The translations under genes and the position numbers were made by a program. The notes under the pieces were generated by a model. The model saw only the letters and a program-made list of their open reading frames with translations. It was not told where the DNA came from and did no database searches. Positions 23,674-32,535 of a DNA stretch of 64,000 bases are shown here, one piece after another (the stretch's first letter is position 1; each line of letters starts with the position of its first letter). The stretch covers positions 124,001 through 188,000 of the forward strand of contig CAVPDC010000018.1 of NCBI GenBank assembly GCA_963702595.1. The letters are read 5' to 3'. The stretch is from JALORV01 sp963702595 (lineage in GTDB: Bacteria; Pseudomonadota; Gammaproteobacteria; Burkholderiales; Burkholderiaceae_F).

Positions 23674-24088
23674 GCATTTCTGCGGCGCAGTCTTAAGGTC
23701 CAGACGCACGCGTCACTGGACTCGCTTGTAGCCCCCGATCACACGATCGAACATACCGGTCTGCAGTTGACGCCGTCCCGCGGACTTTTGAAGTTTGATT
23801 TTCAGATCTATTGACGTTCCTCCGAAAGCCGGACCCCAAAGGCCCGCCCAAGTGCATTACCTAATCACCCAGCTTTCAGGAGAACAACACCGCCGACCGC
23901 GCGGAGCAAGACGCTGATGCAAGTTGGCGGGCATTTCGATTCCCGCCAAGCGCTGGAATCCGCCGTCGAGCCATCCGCCATTTGTCTGAGCGCGGAAATA
24001 CCCTAGTGTCGAGTCAGGCTTACAAAGCTAGCGCCGCAGGAACGGAGCCTCAAAACAAAACATCTACAAATCATTGACTTACGAAACA
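23674..24088. other. Intergenic stretch without a recognisable gene
   Basis: No coding frame with family-like sequence was seen on either strand. It separates the housekeeping block from the surface-glycan region and leads into a sigma-54-type promoter. Confidence 0.5.
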
Positions 24089-24104
24089 TGGCACAGCTCC
24101 TGCA
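24089..24104 (+). promoter_or_regulatory. Sigma-54 (-24/-12) type promoter for the PEP-CTERM gene
   Basis: TGGCACAGCTCCTGCA fits the RpoN consensus TGGCAC-N5-TTGCA, with the invariant GG and GC ten bases apart and one mismatch. It lies about 40 bases before the ATG at 24145. PEP-CTERM genes are known to be RpoN-dependent together with the PrsK/PrsR regulators; none of those genes is in view. Confidence 0.65.
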
Positions 24105-24144
24105 TACCATGTAGGCGGGACCGCCAACCTGAGGTGTTCGAGTA

Positions 24145-24886
24145 ATGAAGTTGAACCTAGGAAGAACAATCACCGCTGTCGCGCTGCTTGCCACAACGGC
24201 CTCCGTCGGCGCAGCGGAGTTCTGGACATATACCCCAGGCAATGGCCAACTGACCGTCAACAATCCCGGCGGCGGCGCCGGATTTGCCGCCGTCAGCGTC
24301 ACTGGTTACAGCGGCGTTGGTGGGCAGTTCAACGGCAACTTCTGGGACGCAGGCGTTAAGCCGGCGGATTCCTTTCTCCGTTTCTTCTGCATCGAACTCG
24401 GCGAGCACGCCAATGCCGGCCCGAATCCCTACGCTTCCAGCATCTTCAACGAAGACGACCTGCGCAAGCTGTACGACCTTGCTTATCCGAACAAGTCGGC
24501 AGGCGACTTCTGGAATGCCGGTCAGACGAATTTCGGAAATTTTGCCGATGCGACCTCAGCAGCAGCGTTCCAGGTTGCAGTTTGGGAGATCGTCTTTGAC
24601 GGTGGCCTCGATCTGTCGGGGGGCAGCTTCAAGTGGACTGGCGGGACGACGGCTGTCAGCACGGCCGCGCAGTCGCTGCTGACCCAGGTGGGTGCCTATA
24701 GCGGCGACGGATACACCAACTGGACGTTGTACAAGTTCGAAAGCCCGGTACCCAACAGTCCGACGCGTACCGGATTATCAGAACTATGTCTCGGCGACGT
24801 ACAAGGTGCCGGAGCCCGGCACCATGGCAATGCTGGGATTGGCGCTCGTGGGACTGGGGGCGGCGGCGAGGCGTCGGCGCGACTAG
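24145..24886 (+). CDS. PEP-CTERM sorting-domain surface protein (frame broken)
   Basis: Secreted protein expected to be handled by exosortase. A signal peptide (MKLNLGRTITAVALLATTAS, cleavage near GAA) is followed by a small domain with FLRFFCIELGEHA and FQVAVWEIVFDG, typical of PEP-CTERM proteins of the FFCIEL type. The last part changes frame around 24,750; the sorting signal VPEPGTMAMLGLALVGLGAA followed by ARRRRD is read in the other frame and ends at 24886. One base restores a protein of about 247 residues. Exosortase itself is not in the window. Confidence 0.88.
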
Positions 24887-24904
24887 GCGCCAGGATGCCC
24901 GAGC

Positions 24905-24930
24905 AAAAGGCCCGCGCAAGCGGGCCTTTT
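24905..24930 (+). terminator. Terminator after the PEP-CTERM gene
   Basis: AAAAGGCCCG-cgcaag-CGGGCCTTTT, a perfect 10-bp hairpin ending in T residues, about 20 bases after the PEP-CTERM stop. Confidence 0.85.
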
Positions 24931-24996
24931 GCTTTCTCCGTCGCAGTTTTTTGCCCTTCCCTCAACGAAGGATCGAGCCTGCCCAAGTTGACAAGA

Positions 24997-26225
24997 TTAG
25001 TCTCCTGCGCGCTGGAAAGCGCCTGGACTGAGTGGCTTCAGGTCCGAGAGAGGTGGCAACGGGACGCTATCCGCGGGATGCACGTATTCCCGCTCAGGAG
25101 GCGCGCTACCGCCCGCTAAGCTTCCGGCTTTGCCTACAGCCCCGAAAGGCTTTGCGGTCTTTTTCAGCCGGAAGTCCAATTTGGAAGCGTCGGCAAAGTC
25201 GCTCCGACGTCCGATCATGTTTCGCATCAGCGCAGAACGACTCCTGACCTCGACAGTCCCGTCCCCGACGAGCAGATTCTCGATCATCGAGACAAAAACA
25301 TTGCCTTGTGCGGCGCGCACAAATTTGCCGCCCGGTCGATCCATCGTTAACAAGTGTGCAGTAGGAGATCTGCAGAACATTGCGCGGCCAGCGGTATCCC
25401 TCGGCCCCGTAGGAAATGATCGTGGCGTTTTCTGATCTGAGCCCTTGCTGAATCAGGCAACCCACGACCACCGCAACCCCTCCGCTTGGGAACTCAAGCT
25501 CATAGCTCGAAGTGCCACTCTCCCCGCTTAGACGGCAGTACATCACATGCGTCTCGCGGGCACGACTCTTCAGGAGATGGCCCACCCGCGACCTCGCGAA
25601 GTAGCTCGAAGTTATGCTGAGCTTGCCGATGCTCCCCGCATAGAGATTGTGGCTCTGGCCGTCGCCGGCTCCGTTGTCGACAAATGAACTGCGATCAACT
25701 GAGAGTTCAACACTTAAGTCGTTCGAGGTTAGGATTCCAGTTTTCGTTGTCCTCGAAGTGGCATCGCGCCACTTCAAGGCGCCCTTTCTCCAATCGGATG
25801 CCAGCACCATTTCTTCCCCGGACCCGCGCGCCGGTGAATGCGATGTTTTCCACACGGACGCCGTCGCCTCGAATCACAAAGATCGCCTTGCCTTCAGCGC
25901 TCCTTCCATCGGCAATAAGTCGCGGGCGTTCGCCGACTCCACGTATCGTGAGGTTTCGCTGACCCCAGACCGCAACATCGCCACGGTAGTCGCCTGCCTC
26001 GACCAAGACTGTGTCGCCGTCCCTCGCGAATTTGGAGGCCTCAGCGAGCGTTACAACGTCACCTCTGGCCCCAACGCGAATCTGACGAGATTCGCCCGGC
26101 ATGGATGTGGGTCGCGGAGTCCCTGGCACGGACGACCGAGCGCCGGACATCCACGGCAATGACGCAAGTGCAGCAATGGCAAGCAGCCCTTTCCTCCGGC
26201 CAGGGTAGCAACGGGAAGTCGTCAT
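24997..26225 (-). CDS. Secreted right-handed beta-helix repeat protein (two frame breaks)
   Basis: Reads MTTSRCYPGRRKGLLAIAAL (signal peptide), then IRVGARGDVVTLAEASKFA and DTVLVEAGDYRGDVAVWG, the start of a pectate-lyase-like beta helix, followed by repeated rungs such as LTIRGVG, VRVENIAFTG, LEVARCHFEDNEN and SITSSYFARS. The frame changes near 25,735 and again near 25,350; the three pieces join into one protein of about 408 residues ending at 24997. Proteins of this kind often bind or process exopolysaccharide; the substrate is not predictable. It faces away from the glycan cluster that starts at 26,696. Confidence 0.75.
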
Positions 26226-26695
26226 GAGCTACGACAACGACGCATTGGGGTCCGCCCGGCTGACACAATTCGTTCGCTTACGCGGCGCGCCGGATCGGCG
26301 TCGATCGAGAGTTCGGCAGGTTCCGTCAATTGAACGCCCAAGTCAGGTTCGGTCAATGCTCCGCGGGCTTCCATGGTCTGAAGCGCAGCCCGCGTTCCGT
26401 TGGTTAGGGGTTAGGGATCCTCTCAAAGGCTCGCGGTTTGTGCCACGGCGGCAGCTACACCGCTCGTCGGCCGGGCCACAATTTCAAGTGCAACAGCGGA
26501 TGTTCCGCAAGGCATCATCGGACAGAACGGACGTTAGGCGCACCCTCGTCTCGCGCTCGGTCGGTGCGCGCCAAGTTCCAGAGCCTGCCGTGATCTACAT
26601 GCTGACGCGTAGCACTTCGTTTCCCCCTATCCTCCCCGGTTATGACGGGATCGTGCCCTGATTCCGGATCAAATTGACGCGAGAGAAGCACGAGA
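26226..26695. other. Intergenic stretch without a recognisable gene
   Basis: Divergent spacer between the beta-helix gene and the glycan cluster. Reading frames here give only arginine-rich, non-family-like translations. It presumably holds promoters for both directions, but no clear -35/-10 or sigma-54 site was found. Confidence 0.5.
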
Positions 26696-27979
26696 ATGAA
26701 GCCGAAGGAACATGTTGAAACGATAAATGGTCGCGCACGACCGCAGAGGTCGACGCCGCGCTGTCGATTTTGCTCCGCCATCCTCCGAACCACCTTTGTT
26801 GATCTCGGCGTGTCTCCGCTCTGCCAAACCCACATCCGGCCAGATCAACTGAACGAAATGGAGCCCTTTTACCCGCTACACGCCTTGGTCTGCGACCAAT
26901 GCTTCCTCGTCCAGCTCGAGGAGTTTGTCGCGCCGACGGACATCTTCTCCGACTACGCGTACTTCTCTTCTTACTCAAGCTCGTGGGTCGAGCACGCACG
27001 GGTCTATTCTGACGCGATGATCAGGCGCTTGAAGCTCGGCCCGACCCACAAGGTCATGGAGATAGCGAGCAACGATGGCTATCTCCTCCAGCACTTTGTC
27101 GCCAAGCAGATTCCCGTGCTCGGAATCGAACCCGCCGCGAACGTCGCCGAAGCGGCCGTCGCCAAGGGGATACCGACCCTGGTCCGCTTCTTCGGTCTTG
27201 AAACTGCGAAGCTCATAGCGCAGGCGCACGGCCGACCGGACCTACTGCTTGGAAACAACGTCCTCGCCCATGTGCCCGACCTGAACGACTTTGTCGCCGG
27301 GATGAAGGTCTTGCTGGCCCCGCATGGCGTCATAACGATGGAGTTCCCCCACCTGCAGCGCCTGATTGCGGAGACTCAGTTCGACACCATCTACCACGAA
27401 CACTTCAGCTACTTTTCCTTCGTCACGGTCGAAAAGGTCTTTTCGCACCATGGCCTGACGATCTTTGATGTCGAAGAGTTGCCCACGCACGGAGGTTCCC
27501 TGCGAATTTTTGCTCGCCATACAGAAGATGATGCGGTTCCCGTGAGGGAGTCCATACCCCGGTTGCGCCAACGTGAAATCGACGATGGCTTTCTGACCCT
27601 GGCGCGCTACCGTGACTTCGGCTTGAAGGTGCAAGCTACCAAGCGCAAGCTTCTGTCCTTCCTGATCGAAGCCAAAGAACAGGGGAAGCACGTCGTCGGA
27701 TATGGTGCGCCGGGAAAGGGCAACACGCTTCTCAACTACTGCGGAATTCGCACCGACTTTCTCGACTTTACAGTCGACGCCAATCCACATAAGCAGGGCA
27801 CCTTCACTCCGGGCACTCGAATTCCGATCCTTCATCCCGACAAGATTCGCGAGGCACGGCCTGACCTTCTGCTGATACTGCCCTGGAACCTGAAGGACGA
27901 GATCGTGCAGACCGCGGCGTATGTCAGCGAATGGGGCGGGCGCTTTGTGGTGCCGATTCCGGAAGTTAGACTCCTTTAG
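26696..27979 (+). CDS. Class I SAM-dependent C-methyltransferase (nucleotide-sugar type)
   Basis: A 427-residue three-part methyltransferase of the TylC3-like family that methylates carbon 3 of 4-keto deoxysugar nucleotides. The N-terminal zinc module has CRFC (about residue 22) and CDQCF; the SAM domain has MEIASNDGYLLQHF and the family motif IYHEHFSYFS; the C-terminal domain has VVGYGAPGKGNTLLNY and ILILPWN-type ending (DLLLILPWNLKDEI). It opens the glycan cluster and suggests a branched-chain deoxysugar product. The frame is intact. Confidence 0.92.
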   Translation: MKPKEHVETINGRARPQRSTPRCRFCSAILRTTFVDLGVSPLCQTHIRPDQLNEMEPFYPLHALVCDQCFLVQLEEFVAPTDIFSDYAYFSSYSSSWVEHARVYSDAMIRRLKLGPTHKVMEIASNDGYLLQHFVAKQIPVLGIEPAANVAEAAVAKGIPTLVRFFGLETAKLIAQAHGRPDLLLGNNVLAHVPDLNDFVAGMKVLLAPHGVITMEFPHLQRLIAETQFDTIYHEHFSYFSFVTVEKVFSHHGLTIFDVEELPTHGGSLRIFARHTEDDAVPVRESIPRLRQREIDDGFLTLARYRDFGLKVQATKRKLLSFLIEAKEQGKHVVGYGAPGKGNTLLNYCGIRTDFLDFTVDANPHKQGTFTPGTRIPILHPDKIREARPDLLLILPWNLKDEIVQTAAYVSEWGGRFVVPIPEVRLL

Positions 27980-28056
27980 TCGATAGCCACCTCGAGACCG
28001 GGCGAGGCAGTAAGTTAGAGCTCTCACATCAGCATTCCATCCCACAAAGAATTCGA

Positions 28057-29095
28057 ATGAAGATCCTTGTCACCGGCACAGAGGGATACATCGGCGCGCG
28101 CCTGGCGCCGTGGCTGCACGACAGAGGGCACCGGGTCACTGGCGTCGATACAGGTCTTTATCGCGACGGTTGCCTCTATCTGGATTCAATTGGACTCAAC
28201 TTCACCCCTCATACGAGCTTCAAGGACCTACGCGCCTTGACGCCAGCGGACTTCGCCGGGATGGATGCGGTCATTCATCTTGCGGAGCTATCCAACGATC
28301 CCCTCGGACAGAATCGCCCGGAAATCACCTACAAGATCAACCACGAGGGCTCCGTTCATCTCGCGAACTGCGCGCGGAGCTGCCGGAGTCCGGCGCTTTG
28401 TCTACGCTTCCTCGTGCAGCGTCTACGGCGTCGGAACAGGTGACTTTCTGGATGAGTCGTCGCCGATAAATCCACAAACAGCGTATGCAAGTTGCAAGGC
28501 GCTGGTTGAGCGCGATCTCGGCAGCATGTCGGGTGCGGACTTCTGCGTCGTGTTTCTCCGCAATGCGACGGTGTACGGACCTTCACCGCGCATGCGTTTC
28601 GACATCGTCCTGAACGATCTTTGCGCAATGGCGCATGTACAGGGTCGAATCGCGATGCTTAGTGACGGTAGTCCGTGGCGGCCCATCGTTCATGTTGAGG
28701 ATGTCTGCGAGGCGATGCGCTGCGCTGTTGAAGCGCCTGCCGACGAGGTTAACGGCGAGATCTTCAACGTCGGCCGCACTGCAGAGAACTACCGCATCCG
28801 GGAGATCGCCGCCATCGTCGCGGCGGCATTTCCTGGCTGCGAAGTGACGGCTGGACCTCCGAGCGCCGACAATCGCAGCTACCGCGTCTCCTTCGACAAG
28901 ATAGAACGCGGGCTATCCGGCTTCTCTCCTCGCTGGACGGCGGCAGCGGGGGCAGACGAACTGGCGCGCCTTTTCAAGCGCATCGCTTTCGACAGGCAGA
29001 CATACGAGTTCCGCGCGTTCACTCGCCTGAAGCAGTTAAAGCATCTTCAAAGCACCGGTCAGTTGGACAACGACCTCAATTGGAGCGCGCGTTGA
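28057..29095 (+). CDS. NAD-dependent nucleotide-sugar epimerase/reductase (frame broken)
   Basis: Extended short-chain dehydrogenase. The N-terminus MKILVTGTEGYIGARL carries the GxxGxxG nucleotide site. After HLANCARS (about 28,370) the frame shifts and the protein continues as GVRRFVYASSCSVYGVGTGD, with the catalytic Ser and then YASCK (YxxxK) and IVHVEDVCEAM, to 29095. The join gives about 345 residues. It most likely reduces or epimerises the 4-keto sugar made in this pathway. The stop overlaps the next gene. Confidence 0.85.
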
Positions 29096-29664
29096 ACTTC
29101 GAAGACACGCCGATCGGCGGGGTCAGCATTGTCACTCCGGAACTCCTTATCGACGAGCGCGGATTCTTTGCAAGAACATGGTGCAGTCATGAGTTCTCGG
29201 CCCGCGGGATGCCTGCGGGCATGCTCCAGGCAAGCATCTCGCACAATCTCAACGCCGGCACACTTCGCGGCATGCACTTTTCCTGGCCACCCTCGAAGGA
29301 GTTCAAACTCGTGCGATGTGAGCGTGGCCGCATCTACGATGTCGTCGTCGATCTTCGACCTGATTCGCCAACATTCGCACGACACTTTGCAATTGAACTG
29401 ACCGACGATAGCCGTGTGGCGCTGCTTATCCCGCCGGGGGTTGCGCACGGCTTCCAGACTCTTGTCGCCAACTCCGACGTCCTTTACATGATGACGGACT
29501 ACTACCGCGCCGAGTTGGCAGACGGAGTCAGGTTCGACGATCCGGCCTTCAATGTTCGATGGCCGCGACCGGTGACAACCATCGTTGAGCGAGACCGCGA
29601 TTACCGCGACTTCAATGCGCTTGATCATCGACGCAAATTCGAGCGCGCGTTGGCGGCTGCTTAG
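29092..29664 (+). CDS. dTDP-4-dehydrorhamnose 3,5-epimerase-like protein
   Basis: RmlC-type cupin of about 190 residues. Conserved blocks: DERGFFARTWC, ISHNLNAGTLRGMHF (catalytic His region), and IPPGVAHGFQTL. The TTG at 29092 overlaps the upstream TGA (TTGA) and gives the family-like start LNFEDTPIGGV; another TTG at 29080 is in frame. The nucleotide carrier may be CDP rather than dTDP, because the nearby nucleotidyltransferase is cytidylyl-type (inference). Confidence 0.88.
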   Translation: MNFEDTPIGGVSIVTPELLIDERGFFARTWCSHEFSARGMPAGMLQASISHNLNAGTLRGMHFSWPPSKEFKLVRCERGRIYDVVVDLRPDSPTFARHFAIELTDDSRVALLIPPGVAHGFQTLVANSDVLYMMTDYYRAELADGVRFDDPAFNVRWPRPVTTIVERDRDYRDFNALDHRRKFERALAAA

Positions 29665-29672
29665 GACGAGTC

Positions 29673-31019
29673 GTGTTGCTGCAACGCCTCACGGAGCCCG
29701 CTGAAGCAAACCGCCTCGCTGGCGAAGCATTGCAGCTCATGGCGGAGATGTATCCGCTCTGTCGTAGCATCACGGGAAACGGCGTTCGTCAGACCCTCGA
29801 CATACTTGAGCGCCGGGTCCCGCTCAGTCGCTTCGAAGTCGCCAGTGGCACGCCAGCTTTCGACTGGTTAGTGCCACCGGAATGGAACATCGAGGACGCG
29901 TTTATCGCAGATGCGCAGGGTAGACGCGTTGTCGACTTTCGCGACAGCAACCTGCACGTTGTCAGCTACTCCGAGCCTGTCGACCAAACAATGTCGCTGG
30001 GGGAACTGGACCCCCACCTGCACTCCATGCCGGAGCATCCCGACTGGATCCCCTATCGGACCAGTTACTACAAGCGGAATTGGGGGTTCTGCATGCGACA
30101 TCGGGACCGAGAGCGCCTTGTGCCCGGCCCGTATCGTGTCGTGATCAGATCGACACTTGAGGCCGGCAGCCTCACCTACGCAGAATGCATCATCCCGGGG
30201 TTCGGTCCAGGCGAGGCGATCGTGTATTGCCACACATGCCATCCGTCGCTGGCGAACGACAATTTAACTGGCATTGCGGTGGCGACCCTGCTCGCCAGGG
30301 CCCTGCAAAAGGAACGGCCACGGCTCACCTGGCGGTTTGTTTTCGGACCGGGAACGATCGGCTCCTTGACGTGGCTGGCACGCAATGAGCACCTGCTGCC
30401 CACGCTTCGCGCCGGGCTGACCTTGGGGCTCCTGGGCGGCCCCCAGCCGCTGACTTTCAAGCGCAGTCGGCGAGGAGACTCTCTTGCTGACCGGGTCGGT
30501 CAGTTCGTACTTCGGACTCAGTCAGCCTCAAATCGCCTGATCGACTTCGAGCCATACGGGTACGATGAGCGTCAGTTCTGTTCGCCAGGCTTTGACTTGC
30601 CGGTCGGCAGATTGACGCGCGCGACGCAAGGTGAGTATCCGGAATACCACACGTCCGCCGATGACCTTTCGCTCGTAACAGTCAATTCGCTGGCTGGCTC
30701 GATCGTCGCATTGGCAAGATTCATTGCGATCGCAGATGGAAACCGGCGCCTGATGAATCTCAGCCCAAAGGGAGAACCTCAATTGGGACGTAGAGGTCTG
30801 TACGGAAGCCTTGGCGGCGGCAGAGCCATCGGCGAGACCGAGAACGCCTTGCTATGGCTACTGAATCTTTCCGACGGCGCACACGACCTCCTTGCGGTAG
30901 CGGAAAGGTCGGGGCTCGACTACGCGTTAGTGGAAGAGGCCGCGGATGCACTTGAGCGGGCCGGCCTGGCACGCACCCTGCCAGATGCCCAACGTCCCCT
31001 TCCTGAGTTGAAACAATGA
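29673..31019 (+). CDS. DUF4910 / M28-like aminopeptidase-fold protein of a glycan cluster
   Basis: A 448-residue protein with N-terminal DUF2172/DUF4910-type sequence (AEMYPLCRSITGNGVRQTLD, VPPEWNIEDAF, DSNLHVVSYSEPVD). Potential metal ligands lie in YCHTCHPSLANDNLTGIA and EYHTSADDLSLV, matching a zinc aminopeptidase fold, and a small winged-helix-like C-terminus follows. Start is the GTG at 29673, nine bases after the upstream stop. Homologues recur in polysaccharide loci, where their reaction is undetermined; amide-bond cleavage on an amino sugar is one possibility (inference). Confidence 0.82.
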   Translation: MLLQRLTEPAEANRLAGEALQLMAEMYPLCRSITGNGVRQTLDILERRVPLSRFEVASGTPAFDWLVPPEWNIEDAFIADAQGRRVVDFRDSNLHVVSYSEPVDQTMSLGELDPHLHSMPEHPDWIPYRTSYYKRNWGFCMRHRDRERLVPGPYRVVIRSTLEAGSLTYAECIIPGFGPGEAIVYCHTCHPSLANDNLTGIAVATLLARALQKERPRLTWRFVFGPGTIGSLTWLARNEHLLPTLRAGLTLGLLGGPQPLTFKRSRRGDSLADRVGQFVLRTQSASNRLIDFEPYGYDERQFCSPGFDLPVGRLTRATQGEYPEYHTSADDLSLVTVNSLAGSIVALARFIAIADGNRRLMNLSPKGEPQLGRRGLYGSLGGGRAIGETENALLWLLNLSDGAHDLLAVAERSGLDYALVEEAADALERAGLARTLPDAQRPLPELKQ

Positions 31020-31792
31020 AGGTCGTCCTTTTCTGCGGAGGGCTCGGGACACGGCTTCGAGAGCACTCCGACACCATCCCCAAGCCGCTTGTAAACGTGG
31101 GCTTCCGCCCGATTCTCTGGCACCTGATGCGCTATTACGCGCACTTCGGTCATAAGGACTTCATTCTTTGCCTCGGGTACCGCGGGGACCTGATTCGCGA
31201 GTACTTTCTGAATTACAGTGAATGCATGTCCAACGACTTCGTCCTGTCCGAGGGCGGCAAGAAGGTCGAACTGCTGAGCAGCGATCTGGATGACTGGCGT
31301 ATCAGTTTTGTGGACACAGGACTGCACTCCAACTTGGGACAACGCCTCCTGCGGGTGCGCAAGTTTCTGGACGGTGAGTCCGAGTTTCTCGCAAACTACG
31401 CTGACGGTCTTACCGACCTAGATCTCGACAAGCACATCGAGGACTTTCGGCGCCGACAGGTCACTGCGAGCTTCATCGCTGTGAGGACCAGTCAGAGTTT
31501 CCATTCGGTGAATTCTGACGACAACGGACTCGTCACTGGCTTCGGCCAGATTGCCGACTCCGAATTTTGGATCAATGGCGGATTTTTCTGTCTCCGATCT
31601 GAAATCTTCGATGTCATCGAAGAGGGCGATGAACTCGTCGAGCAGCCGTTCCAGCGCTTGATCGCTCAGCGCAAGCTCGCGGTCTACCGTCACGGAGGCT
31701 TCTGGCAAAACATGGACACATTCAAGGACAAGATCACACTTGACCGAATGGAGGCCCGCGGCAACTGTCCGTGGATGCTTTGGAATCGCTGA
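31016..31792 (+). CDS. Sugar-1-phosphate nucleotidyltransferase, glucose-1-phosphate cytidylyltransferase-like
   Basis: Activates a hexose-1-phosphate for the pathway. The 258 residues carry the nucleotide motif LFCGGLGTRLREHSDTIPKP, LANYADGLTDLDLD (corresponding to the YGDGVxD region of RfbF), and GFWQNMDTFKDK, all characteristic of CDP-glucose-type pyrophosphorylases. The start overlaps the DUF4910 stop (ATGA, 31016-31019). No CDP-glucose 4,6-dehydratase is in the window. Confidence 0.87.
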   Translation: MKVVLFCGGLGTRLREHSDTIPKPLVNVGFRPILWHLMRYYAHFGHKDFILCLGYRGDLIREYFLNYSECMSNDFVLSEGGKKVELLSSDLDDWRISFVDTGLHSNLGQRLLRVRKFLDGESEFLANYADGLTDLDLDKHIEDFRRRQVTASFIAVRTSQSFHSVNSDDNGLVTGFGQIADSEFWINGGFFCLRSEIFDVIEEGDELVEQPFQRLIAQRKLAVYRHGGFWQNMDTFKDKITLDRMEARGNCPWMLWNR

Positions 31793-31808
31793 GCGGGGTC
31801 GTCGGACG

Positions 31809-32459
31809 ATGCTGCCATTGACTCTCGGATGCAACCTTAAGCGCCTGCGTGTCCTCTGTCTGGGCGCGCACAGTGATGACATCGAAATCGGCTGCGCTGG
31901 AACCTTGCTTCGCTGGATCAATGTCTACCCGCACGTGGAGATCACCTGGGCGGTGCTGAGCGCAGCCGGCGCGCGCGCGGAAGAAGCCCAGCGCAGCGCG
32001 CAGGTGTTGTTGCGACGTGCCGCTCGATTGGAGGTCGTGCTGGGCGAGTTCGAGGACGCACACTTTCCTGCGGACTTCAGGCGCATCAAGGCCTTCTTGG
32101 AAGAGCTCCGACAGCGTTCTGACGCCGATGTAGTCCTTACGCATCGGCTCGAAGATCGACATCAGGACCATCGCGCCGTGGCAGAACTCACCTGGCAGAG
32201 TTGGCGCGATCACCTTATTCTGGAGTATGAAATTCCAAAATTCGAAGGTGATCTTGGTCACCCAAATGTCTTTGTTCCGCTTACGAATGCCATCAGCGAG
32301 AAAAAGGTGAACCACCTGCTCAAGTACTTTGGCAGCCAGCGTTCGAAACCTTGGTTCAAAGCTGAAACGTTCCTGGCCCTGATGCGGCTGCGCGGGCTCG
32401 AGTGCCGAGCGCGCAGTGGGATGGCCGAAGCATTTCAACTTCGCAAAGGCACACTCTGA
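31809..32459 (+). CDS. PIG-L family deacetylase
   Basis: Zinc-dependent N-deacetylase of the LmbE/PIG-L fold, about 216 residues. The metal-binding signatures are CLGAHSDDIEIGCAGTLLR (AHxDD) and THRLEDRHQDHRAVAEL (HxxDxHxDH). The ATG at 31809 is placed 16 bases after the nucleotidyltransferase stop; an in-frame start inside that gene is less likely. A free amine made here could be the attachment point for an acyl or amino-acid group (inference). Confidence 0.87.
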   Translation: MLPLTLGCNLKRLRVLCLGAHSDDIEIGCAGTLLRWINVYPHVEITWAVLSAAGARAEEAQRSAQVLLRRAARLEVVLGEFEDAHFPADFRRIKAFLEELRQRSDADVVLTHRLEDRHQDHRAVAELTWQSWRDHLILEYEIPKFEGDLGHPNVFVPLTNAISEKKVNHLLKYFGSQRSKPWFKAETFLALMRLRGLECRARSGMAEAFQLRKGTL

Positions 32460-32535
32460 GGCGGTTCGTTCGAGTCAGCGGTGCGGCCCGCCCGACCGCA
32501 TTGATTGCTACTTACACCAACTGAGTCGACACGCG

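Noticed and set aside
26226..26695. Plus-strand 145-codon frame as a gene
   Set aside because: Arg/Ser-rich translation with no family-like block and no ribosome site; treated as intergenic.
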